Of a stretch of 64,000 nucleotides of DNA, positions 10,430-20,669 are shown piece by piece. The DNA is from Malachius bipustulatus. Lineage: Eukaryota > Arthropoda > Insecta > Coleoptera > Melyridae. Each line of letters opens with the position of its first letter. The stretch's first letter is position 1. The position numbers and the translations under genes were made by a program. The stretch lies in NCBI GenBank assembly GCA_910589415.1, contig OU342637.1:24217162-24281161 (forward strand), given 5' to 3'. The notes under the pieces were generated by a model. It did no database searches. It was not told the DNA's origin and was given only the letters and a program-made list of their open reading frames with translations.

Positions 10430-10650
10430 TAAGTAGTTAGTAGTCTGAATTACTGGACCCGGCGGACTGAGTTCGATTCCGGTGAAGGCTCTGGGTGTCT
10501 GTGTTGTCATTTCTACTATTTAATTGTATACTTGAGGCTGGGTAATGGCAAAATAGCTCAAACCCATAATTATCGGAGTGGAGCGACTTTGTCTTCCCTA
10601 CATAGTGAAGACCGAAGCTCCCTCCTTTAAAAAAAATAAAAATAAAAAAT
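10430..10650 (+). repeat. SINE with tRNA-like B box, degraded head
   Basis: GAGTTCGATTCCGG (10469-10482) is a Pol III B box; the A box is not clear. The 3' part (GGAGTGGAGCGACTTTGTCTT ... AAGACCGAAGCTCCCTCC, then A-rich tail) is shared with the SINE at 27743-28012. Confidence 0.7.
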
Positions 10651-11072
10651 AGTAGTTAGTAGAGAGATATTGCAGACACAAATAACGTCTGGCAGTATTA
10701 AAGTTGACGTTATTTTGACATCAGAGCATGCGTAGATGTACTTTACAATAAGGTAAACCATAATAAGGTTAGTGCCAAACGTTATTAGCGCAGCGTTTAG
10801 GGAGAGCATTATCCGTACCTTATTTCGTTCTCGTGCTATATTCGTCGACGGTCGTTAATATTCGTAGAACGTGCTACCTAACCTTCTTTGTTATTTGAGA
10901 TTTGAGATTTTATTTGAATTGAAAATTGTGGAGTGTAGTCATCTTGTTGTAGTGGAGTGGCTATTACTCCACAACCACAATTATTACTATTTTCTAATAA
11001 AATACCTTATGATTCCACAGTTTGCTGAGGCTTTGAGATCGCGATCAGATTAAATAAAAATTATTAAAAATT
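10651..11072. other. Non-coding, nothing recognised
   Basis: A+T-rich sequence. Short open frames on both strands have no recognisable content. Confidence 0.45.
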
Positions 11073-11316
11073 AAAAATTAGTAAAGTTACCTAATCTGAG
11101 TTTTTCTATTTACCTAATTAATATTTTAATGTTTATAAAAACATTAAAATTATTAAAAAAAATTTCAAAAAAAAAATTATCAAAAATTAGTAAAGTTACC
11201 TAATCTGAGTTTTTCTATTTACCTAATTAATATTTTAAAATTAAAACATTAAAATTTTAAAATATTAATTAGGTAAATAGAAAAACTCAGATTAGGTAAC
11301 TTTACTAATTTTTGAC
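11073..11316. repeat. Three-copy A+T-rich repeat, two direct and one inverted
   Basis: A ~57-bp unit (ATTAGTAAAGTTACCTAATC ... CCTAATTAATATTTT) occurs at 11073-11130 and 11182-11240 in direct orientation and at 11253-11316 inverted. The last two form a near-perfect hairpin. The three copies are nearly identical, implying recent origin or conversion. Confidence 0.85.
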
Positions 11317-11550
11317 AAGTTATGCGCCGGCGCTCCAGTTAAAAACTACAATAAAGTTGTGGCTGGTGAAGTAACTGCAATATCTTAAGAAACCAATAGA
11401 TTTACTGCAAGTCCTTAAACGAATAAGGTTAGCTTTAATACTGTCTGAATGCGTCAGCAATATCTCTCTAGTAATGGTGGTACTGGTGGTCAAGTTAAAT
11501 TTAAATCTCCCGCTTGAATTCACCAAACCAAAACGCGAGAGTGTTCTAGA

Positions 11551-11990
11551 TTAAAGGTCAACTCACATCTAACGGCAAGAACGGATGTTCAAAGTGGACG
11601 TGTATAAGGATTTTGAATGGGTGCGTTATTTACATCTGACGGGGACGTTTTGTTGTCAGTCCGTCCCCGTCAGATGCAAATGTAGTCATTCAAAATGAAT
11701 GTCCACGTTGAACATCCGGTCTGCCGTTAGATGTAAACGAACCTTTACTTAAAACCCATGTAAATTCAGTTCAATCCATCATCGCTAGATGGCGGCGCGC
11801 GTATTGGAACCGCAGAATAGAAACAATCGCTGTAACAATGCGCACGACATATTTTATTTTACCCTTTTCAAATTCTGCTCTCCGGGTACCAAATGATTCT
11901 CGGCGGGGTCTGAGTGGAGTGACACAACAATGTTAAGTAACGCGGGATCCGTGGAAGGTGGCGCGAAACTGTAAGAATTCAAAGTTTAGG
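11551..11990. repeat. Terminal segment of the ISL2EU-type element (fold-back F plus flank G)
   Basis: F (11551-11750) is a palindrome centred near 11650, with arms containing CATCTAACGGCA/TGCCGTTAGATG and GACGGGGACG/CGTCCCCGTC. G (11750-11990) contains CCATCATCGCTAGATGGCGG and CGCGGGATCCGTGGAAGGTG. F and G recur at 17130-18045 and 18330-18790. Confidence 0.8.
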
Positions 11991-12126
11991 CATCCTTTCA
12001 TATATTGTTGTTGTTTTATTGGCAATTAATATAATATAATTTGAAAAAATTGATATAGTGTTACTAAAAAATAACCACAAAGTTGCTTACCTTAATTTAT
12101 TAAGGTGGTTTTAATTATTGTTTTTT

Positions 12127-12716
12127 ATATACAGGTGTACCAGCTCGATTTAGACAACGGTAAGGGCCGTGTAGGTCTCGTCAAGACGAAACGTTTTTTT
12201 ATTTGAAGTTTTTGGATTTGGACCTTCGTTGCGGAAATATGGCCGACTTCCGGTTTTTAGTTTTTTGGCTCCAGTTTCGGCATTTTGAGGTTCTCGCCCA
12301 AACTGAAACTAGTTTTGGAAACTCCTTAGCTTCAGTTACAACTTTCATATTGAAGTCAAGGTTCTATCTCTGTTGGATTCAAAATGGCGACATGCCCAAG
12401 ACTTTAAATTTTTAGTCTTTGAATCAATTCAAATTGAATCAAATTGAAAAATTAAGATTCTGAATCCAACAGAGATAGAACCTTGACTTCAATATGAAAC
12501 TTGTAACTGAAGCTAAGGAGTTTCCAAAACTAGTTTCAGTTTGGCCGAGAACCTAAAAATGCCGAAACTGGAGCCAAAAAACTAAAAACCGGAAGTCGGC
12601 CATATTTCCGCAACGAAGGTCCAAATCCAAAAACTTCAAATAAAAAAACGTTTCGTCTTGACGAGACCTACACGGCCCTTACCGTTGTCTAAATCGAGCT
12701 GGTACACCCTGTATAT
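12127..12716. mobile_element. Long fold-back element, ~250-bp inverted arms
   Basis: Arms 12127-12385 and 12462-12716 are close reverse complements (for example GTGTACCAGCTCGATTTAGA and its partner TCTAAATCGAGCTGGTACAC). The ends read TATACAGG...CCCTGTATA, as in TA-target MITEs. The ~75-bp middle contains CAATTCAAATTGAATC. No coding capacity. Confidence 0.85.
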
Positions 12717-13370
12717 ATTCTGGACATAGGGAATTCCCATGTTAAAATAAACTATTATAAATATTGGCTCCCCTAATTATTTTACAGTAAAATGTCAAAT
12801 GTAAAAGTTCTTAAGAAAAAAAAACTGCTTCTCGTGCTATAATTGAATTTTTATTTGGTTCATCCGTTTTCGAGAAAATCAGGAAAAACTGAACGGTTTT
12901 TCGTAGTTTTTCAAGGTTGCTTTGCTTTTGATAGATAATGCTAATAAGATAATAACAAATCTCAAATATTTCTAAGTGAATTGCCAGAGTAATGTCATTC
13001 AATAAATTTTACTTTTTCTTCAATGGTGTAATAATTCATTTTTATGAACAAGTTTTTCTTTAAAAACTAATACTTTGCCACTTAAAGTTTTAATGATGAA
13101 TGAATTATTTTGAACAATCAGTTATTGACAATAATTAATAATTTTTAGCATTATCTGTCAAAAGCAAAGCAACCTTGAAAAACTAAGAAAAACCGTTCAG
13201 TTTTTCCTGATTTTCTCGAAAACGGATGAACCAATGAAAATCCAATTATAGCATGAGAGCTTTTTTCCTTAAGAAGTTTCACATTTGACATTTTACTGTA
13301 AAATAATTAGGGGAGCCAATATTTACAATAGTTTATTTTAACATGGGCATTCCCTATGTCCAGAAATTCA
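12717..13370. mobile_element. Second fold-back element abutting the first
   Basis: Arms 12717-12945 and 13150-13368 are reverse complements (CTGGACATAGGGAATTCCCA near 12720 against GGGCATTCCCTATGTCCAG near 13348). The right end continues into ACACAGTGTA. The left end is shortened where it meets the first fold-back. Confidence 0.8.
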
Positions 13371-13389
13371 AGAGACACAGTGTAGAACG

Positions 13390-13970
13390 ATGGCTTCAAA
13401 ACATATCATCTCTATGAGTATTGTTCTGAGCTTTTTCAAAGAACACATGAAGCAATTTGGAGGTGGGGAAAATACCTACAGTAGAGGACACGTTGTGGAC
13501 TTCCACTTCGAAGAAGACCTGCATCCAGCTCTTTTAAAGGGGAAAGTAGAGACTAGCATTTTACAAGAATTTGTTGCGAGGGTTATGATTAGGGAGGTGT
13601 GAAAGCTGTTCATCCACCATGAAAAAAAGGCAATTGAAATATTTACTTTGGCAACAGGAATGAGTGTCGAAAACACAGCTTTCTGGTTTCACCCCTGTGG
13701 TTTTTTGGGACTGATTCAAATTTAGGAAGTCCACGTTAGGAAACACACTTTACGAGAAGATCGCATCTACATAATTTTTTTAAATGAAAACGGTGTCCCA
13801 TGATTATTTCATCAAATTCAAGGACAGTTACCTATATGTCACAGGTAAAAAAAATTGTTTTTTAGTTGTTTGGACTCCTGAAGAAGCTGAAATTGTGGAA
13901 ATAGAAAAGGATTCTGACTGGACTACAAAAATGTGGACATTTAAAAAAAGTTTTATTTAAATAATTTTAT
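13390..13970 (+). pseudogene. YqaJ-type nuclease relic of the ISL2EU-type element
   Basis: Opens with a 70-codon frame from an ATG at 13390 (contains GENTYSRGHVVDFHFEEDLH), then broken frames reading KAIEIFTLATGMSVEN, FWFHPCGFLG, HQIQGQLPI-like sequence and LVVWTPEEAEIVEIEKDSDW. The order and the QIQGQL and VVWTPE blocks match the YqaJ viral-recombinase nuclease fold found as the second protein of ISL2EU-type transposons. Multiple stops and frameshifts are present. It converges on the transposase relic. Confidence 0.65.
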
Positions 13971-14224
13971 TCCATTTATTTTGGAAAACAAAAATAAACA
14001 TTGTACCATTTTTATTAGTTTTATAGTTTTATTTTATATAAACCATAGTAAATAATGATAAAATACAATTTTACAATAAAAATATTTTGTAGGCCATTTA
14101 TTTCAAAGTTTATTTCAGTGTATAAATACTTATAATGGTTATTGAGGTAAATTCTTATTGAGTAAGGACTCAATTGCGTTTCTCTGCAAATTAAAGTTTT
14201 TATTAATATGTTTATTAATATAAT

Positions 14225-14760
14225 ATGTTGCTAATAAATTAACTTTAAATATTGATAAAACAGTCTATATTACTTTTGGAAATTACTGTGATAGTGTTCC
14301 TACAGAAATTGAAATCAAAATAAATGACAATGATATACAGAGAGTTGAATACTATAAATATTTGAGGGCCGCTTGGCTATCTGAGAAGATTTTAATTGTT
14401 TTCCGCGTGCAGTGCGTTTCATCCAGCATCTGCGCGCTGAGTACAATGGCATAAATTTCTGCCTGAAATATTGTTGCGTACTGATCCAGGTTTTCAAAGA
14501 ATTCTCGTCTTGTGATTTATACTACAGAATTTACTCAATTAAATTGTTGCAACATATGGTGGTCTATAATTAGTATCGGGGTTTATAATTAGTATTAAGT
14601 ATTGTTTTTAGTTGTAAGTTTAGTATGTAAGTTTAGTTTTAAGACACCAATTTCTTATGCACAGGTATTGGTCATACCTGTATAAGAATTACTATTGTGT
14701 TTAATATATAATGGTAATGTAACTACTGATTTAATAAATAAATAAATAAATAAATAAAAT
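14225..14760 (+). pseudogene. LINE 3' fragment with (AATA)n tail
   Basis: 14230-14365 reads LTLNIDKTVYITFGNYC then NDNDIQRVEYYKYL, a Jockey-type RT segment. A 3' UTR ends in (AATA)n at about 14735-14760. The RT is cut at 14365 by the minus-strand RNase H piece. Confidence 0.65.
14360..14505 (-). pseudogene. LINE RNase H fragment inserted in another LINE
   Basis: The minus-strand frame reads LDQYATIFQAEIYAIVLSAQ then IKIFSDSQAALK. The catalytic Glu (QAEIYAI) and Asp (SDSQAAL) of LINE RNase H domains are visible. About 145 bp survive, head to head with the plus-strand RT fragment. Confidence 0.7.
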
Positions 14761-15257
14761 AAATATTTTGCCTTATAAATAATATAAAATTCTTACAGTG
14801 TTACCTGCAAATTAGAGAAACAACATTTAAAGCCTTTCTTTCACAATTTTTTCTTCCCTTATTCTAATAACTACCTTTAATAATTATTTTACAATCAAGC
14901 AATGAAAATAACCACAAAAAAATTTCTCGACTTGTTTGTCTGAATGTCTGCCTATTTCAATATTAATAATTTTATGAAATATGATAACGCGGAACGTGTT
15001 ATTTACATAATTATATTTTTGATTACAATTCAACATTTCGCATCCAGTTAGAATATTAATGATAAGGAATGTTATGAAAATTATCATAAAAAAAGAATAG
15101 GTACAGTATTTACAGTAAACAAAGTTTAATTTGGGCAAAAAGGTTGAAATTTTGCATTTGAATATCGAATTTCGATCCTATCGAGTGGAGCGAAAACAAA
15201 AGGTTTCGATTTGCTGTTCAAAAGAAAAATTATTATCAATTAAAAATACAAAGTCAC

Positions 15258-16792
15258 CTAATCATCGGTCTCATAAAATTTTTCAACTTCTTTAATTAAA
15301 GGATATTGCAAATTTGTTAAAGCTGCTATCACTTGTAAAATGACATCCCCATGTTGCATAAATTATTGCAGTAGAAAATTTAAAATTTGTAACATTTTAT
15401 CCTTTGAATCGATCTTTCAACATGTATTCTAGCTCTTGCGATTCTTTTGTTTGATGGACGTGAACAGGAGTAAATTGAGGAGCACTTAAAAACGGAGGAA
15501 TATTAACATGTAGGTACCCCAGGAGGTAAAATATCTTGTGGTAAAAACCCCTTATCGGCTAGAATTAAATCACCTGGTTCTAAAATTTCCAACACTTTGG
15601 AATCTTCGACAATTTTTTTATCCGACGTTGAACCAGGAAAAAAAATCGCTAACGAATGTAATGACACCATTTGGAGCGACACCTATTAAAGCCTTCCAAG
15701 TATTTGTATGCTTATAACTAACTATAGGTCGCTGTTTTGTGTCTTCATGGATGATGATCTACTTGAAACAGTCGACATTTCAGTACAGTCTATCTAAAAG
15801 CATGCGACAGTCCGTAAACGAACTGAAACATGTCGGCAAATAAGTTTTATTTTTATCCCTACTGGGGACGTTCCCTTTCATAATCTGATGTTTATACAGA
15901 GTAGTTTTCAGCTTCCAGTACTGCTGAACTTGACGGTCCTGCTTCTGGATCGTTCTTGCTCGCCTAGAGGGCTTGATTTTCTGCCTCACTAATCGCAGTT
16001 TCTTCGATTTCCATCAATGACTTCGATGGTCCAGGACGAACCTCCTGAGCAGCAGTACTTTCAATGTCGCTACTAATGAAAAATAAATTTACTTCATCGA
16101 TGTTTATATCTACCTATGTGTAGAGTGAAAACCAAATGAGAAGTACTTACATGTACATATCAGGGAAGTGAGGTTTTTGTCATAGACATGCTTGAGATTT
16201 TCCCTTTGATTGGCGGCAATGACCTCACTCCGTAAAAACGTACTTAACTCACTCAAAAGTCTGAAAAATGTTCCTTGTGAATTTTGTGATGAGCAAGAAC
16301 AAGTATTTTACTACTCAATTGTTTTTTTCTCTACATAGAAGCCGCTTTTCCACCTTTGATTATTTGAACTGTCATTTTTTTGCTAAGCAAAGGTGAAAAA
16401 ACCGGCCTCAATTTAATATTCCTACTTACATATCAACAGTCCATCTTGATGGCTTTTCAGCTGAATCTGAACGTCTTCAAACTTTCTTTTCTGGAGTAGT
16501 CCAAGTAAATTTTTTTGTAGCGTGTAAAAATAACTCTGGCCCATCTTCCTTCTTCCCATCTCGAAAGTGGCAGCTGCACACATATGCCCCCGGTCCTGGT
16601 TCATCATCACGCCTAATAGAAAACAGTAATAATTATTAGATTTAATACTTTTTTACCAATTCTAAATAATTTTTAGTACCTGATGAGACTTTTCCATTTC
16701 CTTCTTTCCTGTTCATTCTTCGGAAACCTAAAAAAACTGCATTTTTCTCTCACCTTGTAATCCCGACAATCTGGAGCCCAGCACATTACCAT
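15258..16792 (-). pseudogene. THAP-domain DDE transposase relic (ISL2EU-type)
   Basis: The first exon starts at ATG 16792 and encodes the N half of a THAP zinc finger (MVMCWAPDCRDYKVREKCSF, FRFPKNEQERRKWKSL). An intron (about 16680-16613) follows, and the next exon gives the rest (PGPGAYVCSCHFRDGKKEDG), completing the C2CH ligands. Downstream decayed frames read the DDE_Tnp_4 core: HTNTWKALIGVAPNGVITFV, GDLILADKGFLPQDI, a RIARARIHVERSIQRI-like block and a terminal TNLQYPLIKEVEKFYE-like block. In-frame stops (near 16475, 15975 and in the core) and shifts kill it. Confidence 0.8.
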
Positions 16793-17129
16793 TTTAAGAC
16801 TGAAATAATAATTATAAATATTTCTAATTAAAGTAGCAGGTAGGTATATTTTTTTCGAACATAATACGTAAATATGTATCATCTTACACGTATTTACGAG
16901 TATGAAAATATAAAATAAAAACTCGAATTCTCAATATTTTAGGTTATGTTGTTGTAAGTAATACCAATATTTTCGTGTTTTTCCCTATAGTTTCCGGTTG
17001 AAAACGGTTTATATGCACTAAAAGAAGTTCACACTTACCTGTAAAAGTCAAAATTTGCCTTATATAATCAAATTACTTTGTAGAATAATAAAAAACCGTC
17101 CCGGCACTTGTAAAACAACGGTTTGTTTA

Positions 17130-17360
17130 GATCCAGTACTGTGACCTTGTTAAATTGGCGGTTTCTACGTCACTCACCGTCACCGAATTGTGTCGCTGAG
17201 GAGCATTTGGTATCCGGATAGCAGAAGTTGAAAAGGGTAAACTAAACTGTGTCGTGCGCATTGTCACAGAAATTGTTTCTATTCTGCGGTCTGCGGTTCC
17301 CTTACGCACGCTGCCATCTAGCGATGATGGATTGAACTGAATTTACATTGTTTTTAAGTA
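17130..17360. repeat. Inverted copy of terminal flank G
   Basis: The reverse complement matches 11750-11990 (TTTGGTATCCGGATAGCAGA; CCATCTAGCGATGATGGATT). Together with the left copy it forms the long inverted terminus of the ISL2EU-type relic. Confidence 0.8.
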
Positions 17361-18045
17361 AAGGTCCGTTTACATCTAACGGTAGGACAAATGTTCAACG
17401 TGGACTTGCATAAGGAAAATGAATGGCTGCGTAATTTGAACATCTGACAGGGATGTATTGTTGTCAGTCTGTCCCCGTCAGGGTTAACCTGCTGATTAGC
17501 GACGGTTTTACCCCTACGCTGGCCCCCCTCCACTCTCTCTGCTAGCGTGCTGCTAGCTCTGAGTCGACAGGCTCTCAGCGTTGCCACATGAAATCCGTGT
17601 CTCCGTTCTCCTACGGCCCTTAAAGTGTCATTTTTGATTACAAATAATATTAAAACACTTATTTGCTGCAGTAAGTCAGGTCTTTGGTCAGGGTAGGTTT
17701 TTTTTTCCATCAAATATTCGTAAAATGAAAAAAAACCTACCCTGACCAAATACCTGACGGAACCGGTAGCTACTTATTACGGTCTCGTGCGGAAGCGGGC
17801 AGGAAGCACGCAGGATTGTCTGCAGAACGTAGGAGAAGGGCTTGCATATGGCAACGCTGAGAACGTGTCGGAGCCTAGCAAGCAGAGAGAGTGGAGGGGG
17901 GCCAGCGTAGGGGTAAAACCGTCGCTAAACAGCAGGTTAACCCCCGTCAGATCTAAATGCAGTCATTCAAAATCCATTTATTAATCGAAATACATGTCCA
18001 CGTTGCACATCCGTTTTACCGTTAGTCGTAAATAGACCTTTACTT
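17361..18045. repeat. Fold-back F copy split by a nested element
   Basis: The arms AAAGGTCCGTTTACATC (17361) and TCGTAAATAGACCTTTACTT (to 18045) match F at 11551-11750 and 18330-18560. The centre is interrupted at 17482-17942. Confidence 0.85.
17482..17942. mobile_element. 461-bp nested inverted-repeat element with 8-bp target duplication
   Basis: Begins GGTTAACCTGCTG and ends CAGCAGGTTAACC. The arms are about 100 bp long (share GCGACGGTTTTACCCC and CTCCACTCTCTCTGC). CCCGTCAG is duplicated at 17474-17481 and 17943-17950; sibling F copies at 11668 and 18459 show the unfilled site with one CCCGTCAG. An inner hairpin (GGTCAGGGTAGG/CCTACCCTGACC) occupies 17672-17760. The 8-bp duplication suggests hAT- or P-type transposition; the superfamily is unresolved. 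Confidence 0.88.
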
Positions 18046-18106
18046 AAAACCATGTCAATTTAGTTCAATCTATCATCGCTAGATGGCAGCGCGACGAAAT
18101 ACGCGT

Positions 18107-18164
18107 TAGAGAACCTGTATTACCGATACTTACGCTTGTCAGTGTCGGTAATACAGGTTCTCTA
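18107..18164. mobile_element. 58-bp miniature hAT-like hairpin element
   Basis: TAGAGAACCTGTATTACCGA...GGTTCTCTA, nearly all stem. Flanking octamers ATACGCGT and ATGCGCAT agree at 6 of 8 positions, consistent with an old duplication. A third, frayed relative lies at about 18205-18265 and the best copy is at 39889-39948. Confidence 0.65.
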
Positions 18165-18329
18165 ATGCGCATAGTAAAACTCTAATAATGCGCACGCAAC
18201 CGATTACCGTGCACTGTATTACCGACACACACTGACAGGTATTAATGTTGGTAATACAGGTTCCATTACGCGCATCCAGTTGCGCTGCCATCTAGCGATG
18301 ATGGATTGAACTGAATTTCCATGGTTTTA

Positions 18330-18790
18330 AGTAAAGGTCTGTTTACATCTAACGGCAGGACGGGTGTTCAACGTGGACATGTATTATTTCGATTAATAAA
18401 TGGGTTTTGAATGACTGCGTAATTTACATCTGACGGGGACGTTTTGTTATCAGTCCGTCCCCGTCAGATGTAAATGTAGTCATTCGAAATCCATTTATTA
18501 ATCGAAATGCATGTCCACGTTGAACATCCGTCCTGCCGTTGGATGTAAGCGGACCTTTACTAAAATCCGTGAATACTTAGTTCAATTCCTCATCGCTAGA
18601 TGGCAGCGCGACAAAATGCGCGAACTGGAACTGTAAGTGGGCGCACGACACAGTTTGAGTTTACTCTTTCAAATTCTGCTATCCTGATACCAAATGATCC
18701 TCAGCGGGGTCTGAATGAGTGGCCAATTCAAGGAACGCGGGATCCGTGGCAGGTGGCGCGAAACAGTAAGAATTCAAATGGCTCCCATTT
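18330..18790. repeat. F + G terminal segment, direct copy of 11551-11990
   Basis: F (about 18332-18560) is intact, with TAAAGGTCTGTTTACATC at its left and GGATGTAAGCGGACCTTTAC at its right end. G follows to about 18785 (CGCGGGATCCGTGGCAGGTG). An inverted G also lies at 18275-18330, so F is flanked by G on both sides. Confidence 0.8.
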
Positions 18791-19039
18791 ATCAAGTAAA
18801 TTGAACCAGTTTTATTGAGAGCTGTGGGTCTTATCTTTTACCAAAAAAATTACCGGCCATGATTTTTGAAGAAATGGCTCGTTCTGACAGTAGGTAATAC
18901 CTACATGTAGCAGTGAGATTAAAGAAAGTATAGCTTCAGCAGAACAAAACAACAAGGCTGCCACTAATCATTCCCTTCCCCTTATCTTGGATGGCATTTT
19001 TTTCATAATAAAATCTGCGGTGATGGAAACATGAAACAA

Positions 19040-19145
19040 TAATGTCCAGGCACAGTGTTTAAAATGCCCGCAAATTTGGAAAGGAAGAGCAGATGCTACA
19101 AGCAATTTTAGAAATCACCTGAAGAACTACATATACGGTTCTTAT
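19040..19145 (+). pseudogene. BED-type zinc-finger fragment of a hAT transposase
   Basis: The frame reads QCLKCPQIWKGRADATSNFR then NHLKN, the C-x2-C and first His of a BED finger as found at the N terminus of hAT transposases. The second His is lost and no further transposase is visible. Confidence 0.5.
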
Positions 19146-19269
19146 TAATTAAACACAATTCAGGGTGTTCATTGTTACCAAAAGAAAAATACAAAATCGA
19201 GTTGGTGGGATAATACATTTGTTTATTTATAACATTCCTGCCCGCTTAATAATTAGCTATATTAAACAA

Positions 19270-19635
19270 TTATTTTCTCTTTCTATGACTGCGATAAACG
19301 TGCAGCTTCAAGTTGGCATATATTTTAGATTTGTACTTACAACTCTCACATTTGAAAACTTCAGTGTGCTCTCGGTGTTTACGATCGAAATGCTTAGCGA
19401 GATATGATTTCATTTTAGTTTTGAAAGGACAAGCCTCACATTTGAACAGTTCAGCATCTTCTCTGTGTCTAGGGTCAGTCTCCATCGGATTCAAAATTTC
19501 GTTATTCATCAAAGTTTTCCTTCCCCCTATTAACCCTTTATTAAGTTTCTCTGTTTGTATTTGATCAATTGTGTGCTGGAGGGTGTGCCATAATTCTTCG
19601 ATTGATTGTTCTTGTTGTAGTGCGATCTGCTTAAC
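19270..19635 (-). pseudogene. Two-finger C2H2 fragment, relative of the 62095-63837 protein
   Basis: The minus-strand frame is open from just after a TAA at 19636-19638 to a stop at 19270. It reads SIEELWHTLQHTIDQIQTEK, then two fingers: FKCEACPFKTKMKSYLAKHF...H and FKCESCKYKSKIYANLKLHV...H. Both have C-x2-C...H-x4-5-H spacing and the Y/FxT/S signature of the 14-finger protein. An internal ATG is at 19509. I see no acceptor or promoter upstream, so it may be a last exon with lost 5' parts or a truncated duplicate. The ending RSHRKRK and stop look intact. Confidence 0.55.
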
Positions 19636-19639
19636 TTAT

Positions 19640-19969
19640 TCGTTTTTTAGATGACTGATATTTCTCTGCGAAGTTCCGGATCTTTTAATCCGTAGTCAGT
19701 CAGGTTGAATATTATGAATATGATTTTGAAATGTCCCTTAAACGGGTCTGTATTATTTTCAAAAACAAAATTTTACATAATCGTCGTATACCGTATTATG
19801 AACAATTACTGTAGGTAGGTATACAGATTTGCTTCCAATAAATGTTGGAAACTTGCCTGAGGCTACTCATTAAGGCATTTAAGTGGAATAGATTTGACTT
19901 ATTCTAGTAAATCTGTTAGCATGTTAGCAAGTTAGGCTCTTCAATTTTTGACGAGGAGATAAAAAAAAA
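19640..19969. other. Non-coding, nothing recognised
   Basis: A+T-rich spacer upstream (minus strand) of the two-finger fragment. Confidence 0.4.
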
Positions 19970-20540
19970 AAAATTAGTCAAATTTTTGGTTTGACCATAA
20001 TAATGGACTGCTTTAAGCACCCTACCGGTTTCGGTCTACTGGACCATCTTCAGGGGTAAAAAGACGGCTTTAACTATAAAATGATAAAGTTGGAAAAGTT
20101 GAAACATTGAAAGATTTTAAGTAACTTACAGCAAGCGGTGTTAAACGTCCAGAATGGTGTGTGTAAATTGATCGATGTCGTAATGGCGGATGTCGAAATC
20201 AAGCGGATCAATGTCTATACATCAGGCTGAAAAATTGAAAAGTCAGAAACAGAAAAACGTCAAAAGGCTACTTTCACGTGTGCATCCAAAGTCAGGGGAA
20301 AAATGACTGATATGAAAACATAGGGGCGAAGCAAAACGACCAGGAATTTGTCCTTCGTCGCCTCTATGTTTTTATACCAACAATTTTTGAGCCCCCTGAC
20401 TTCGGATTTTGATTTCTAACTTTTAAATTTTCCAGCCTGATGTACCTATATGCATCGGTCGTCTTGATTTTCGCCTTGCATTCTTGCCATTATGAGATCA
20501 ATCAATTTTACACACACCCTTCTGGACGTATTTTATTCAA
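19970..20540. repeat. Repeat with hammerhead-like core and adjoining long inverted repeat
   Basis: On the minus strand 20053-20028 reads CTGAAGA, a GGTC/GACC stem and GAAAC, resembling the hammerhead conserved core CUGANGA...GAAA. 20142-20533 is an inverted repeat (GTCCAGAATGGTGTGTGTAA against TTTACACACACCCTTCTGGA; CATCAGGCTG against CAGCCTGATG). No open frame. Confidence 0.5.
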
Positions 20541-20669
20541 AAATCAGCGGGCGAGAACCCTCCATTTACATATTAGAAAGAACATAAATATCAAACAGAA
20601 AAAATATACATACACATATATAATTTACAAATTTGCAAACCTTACACATTCAGTTAACAAGATGGACAC

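Larger units (their letters stand above)
11540..18045. mobile_element. Composite ISL2EU-type (PIF/Harbinger superfamily) DNA transposon relic
   Basis: A left terminal segment (about 11540-11990) is matched in inverted orientation by 17130-18045. Between them lie a YqaJ-nuclease relic (plus, 13390-13970) and a convergent THAP + DDE transposase relic (minus, 15258-16792). This gene pair is known from the ISL2EU/IS4EU group. The interior has taken later insertions: two fold-backs (12127-13370), LINE scraps (14225-14760) and, in the right arm, a 461-bp element. Outer boundaries are approximate because related terminal segments continue to 18790. Both genes have stops and frame changes, so the copy is inactive. 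Confidence 0.65.
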
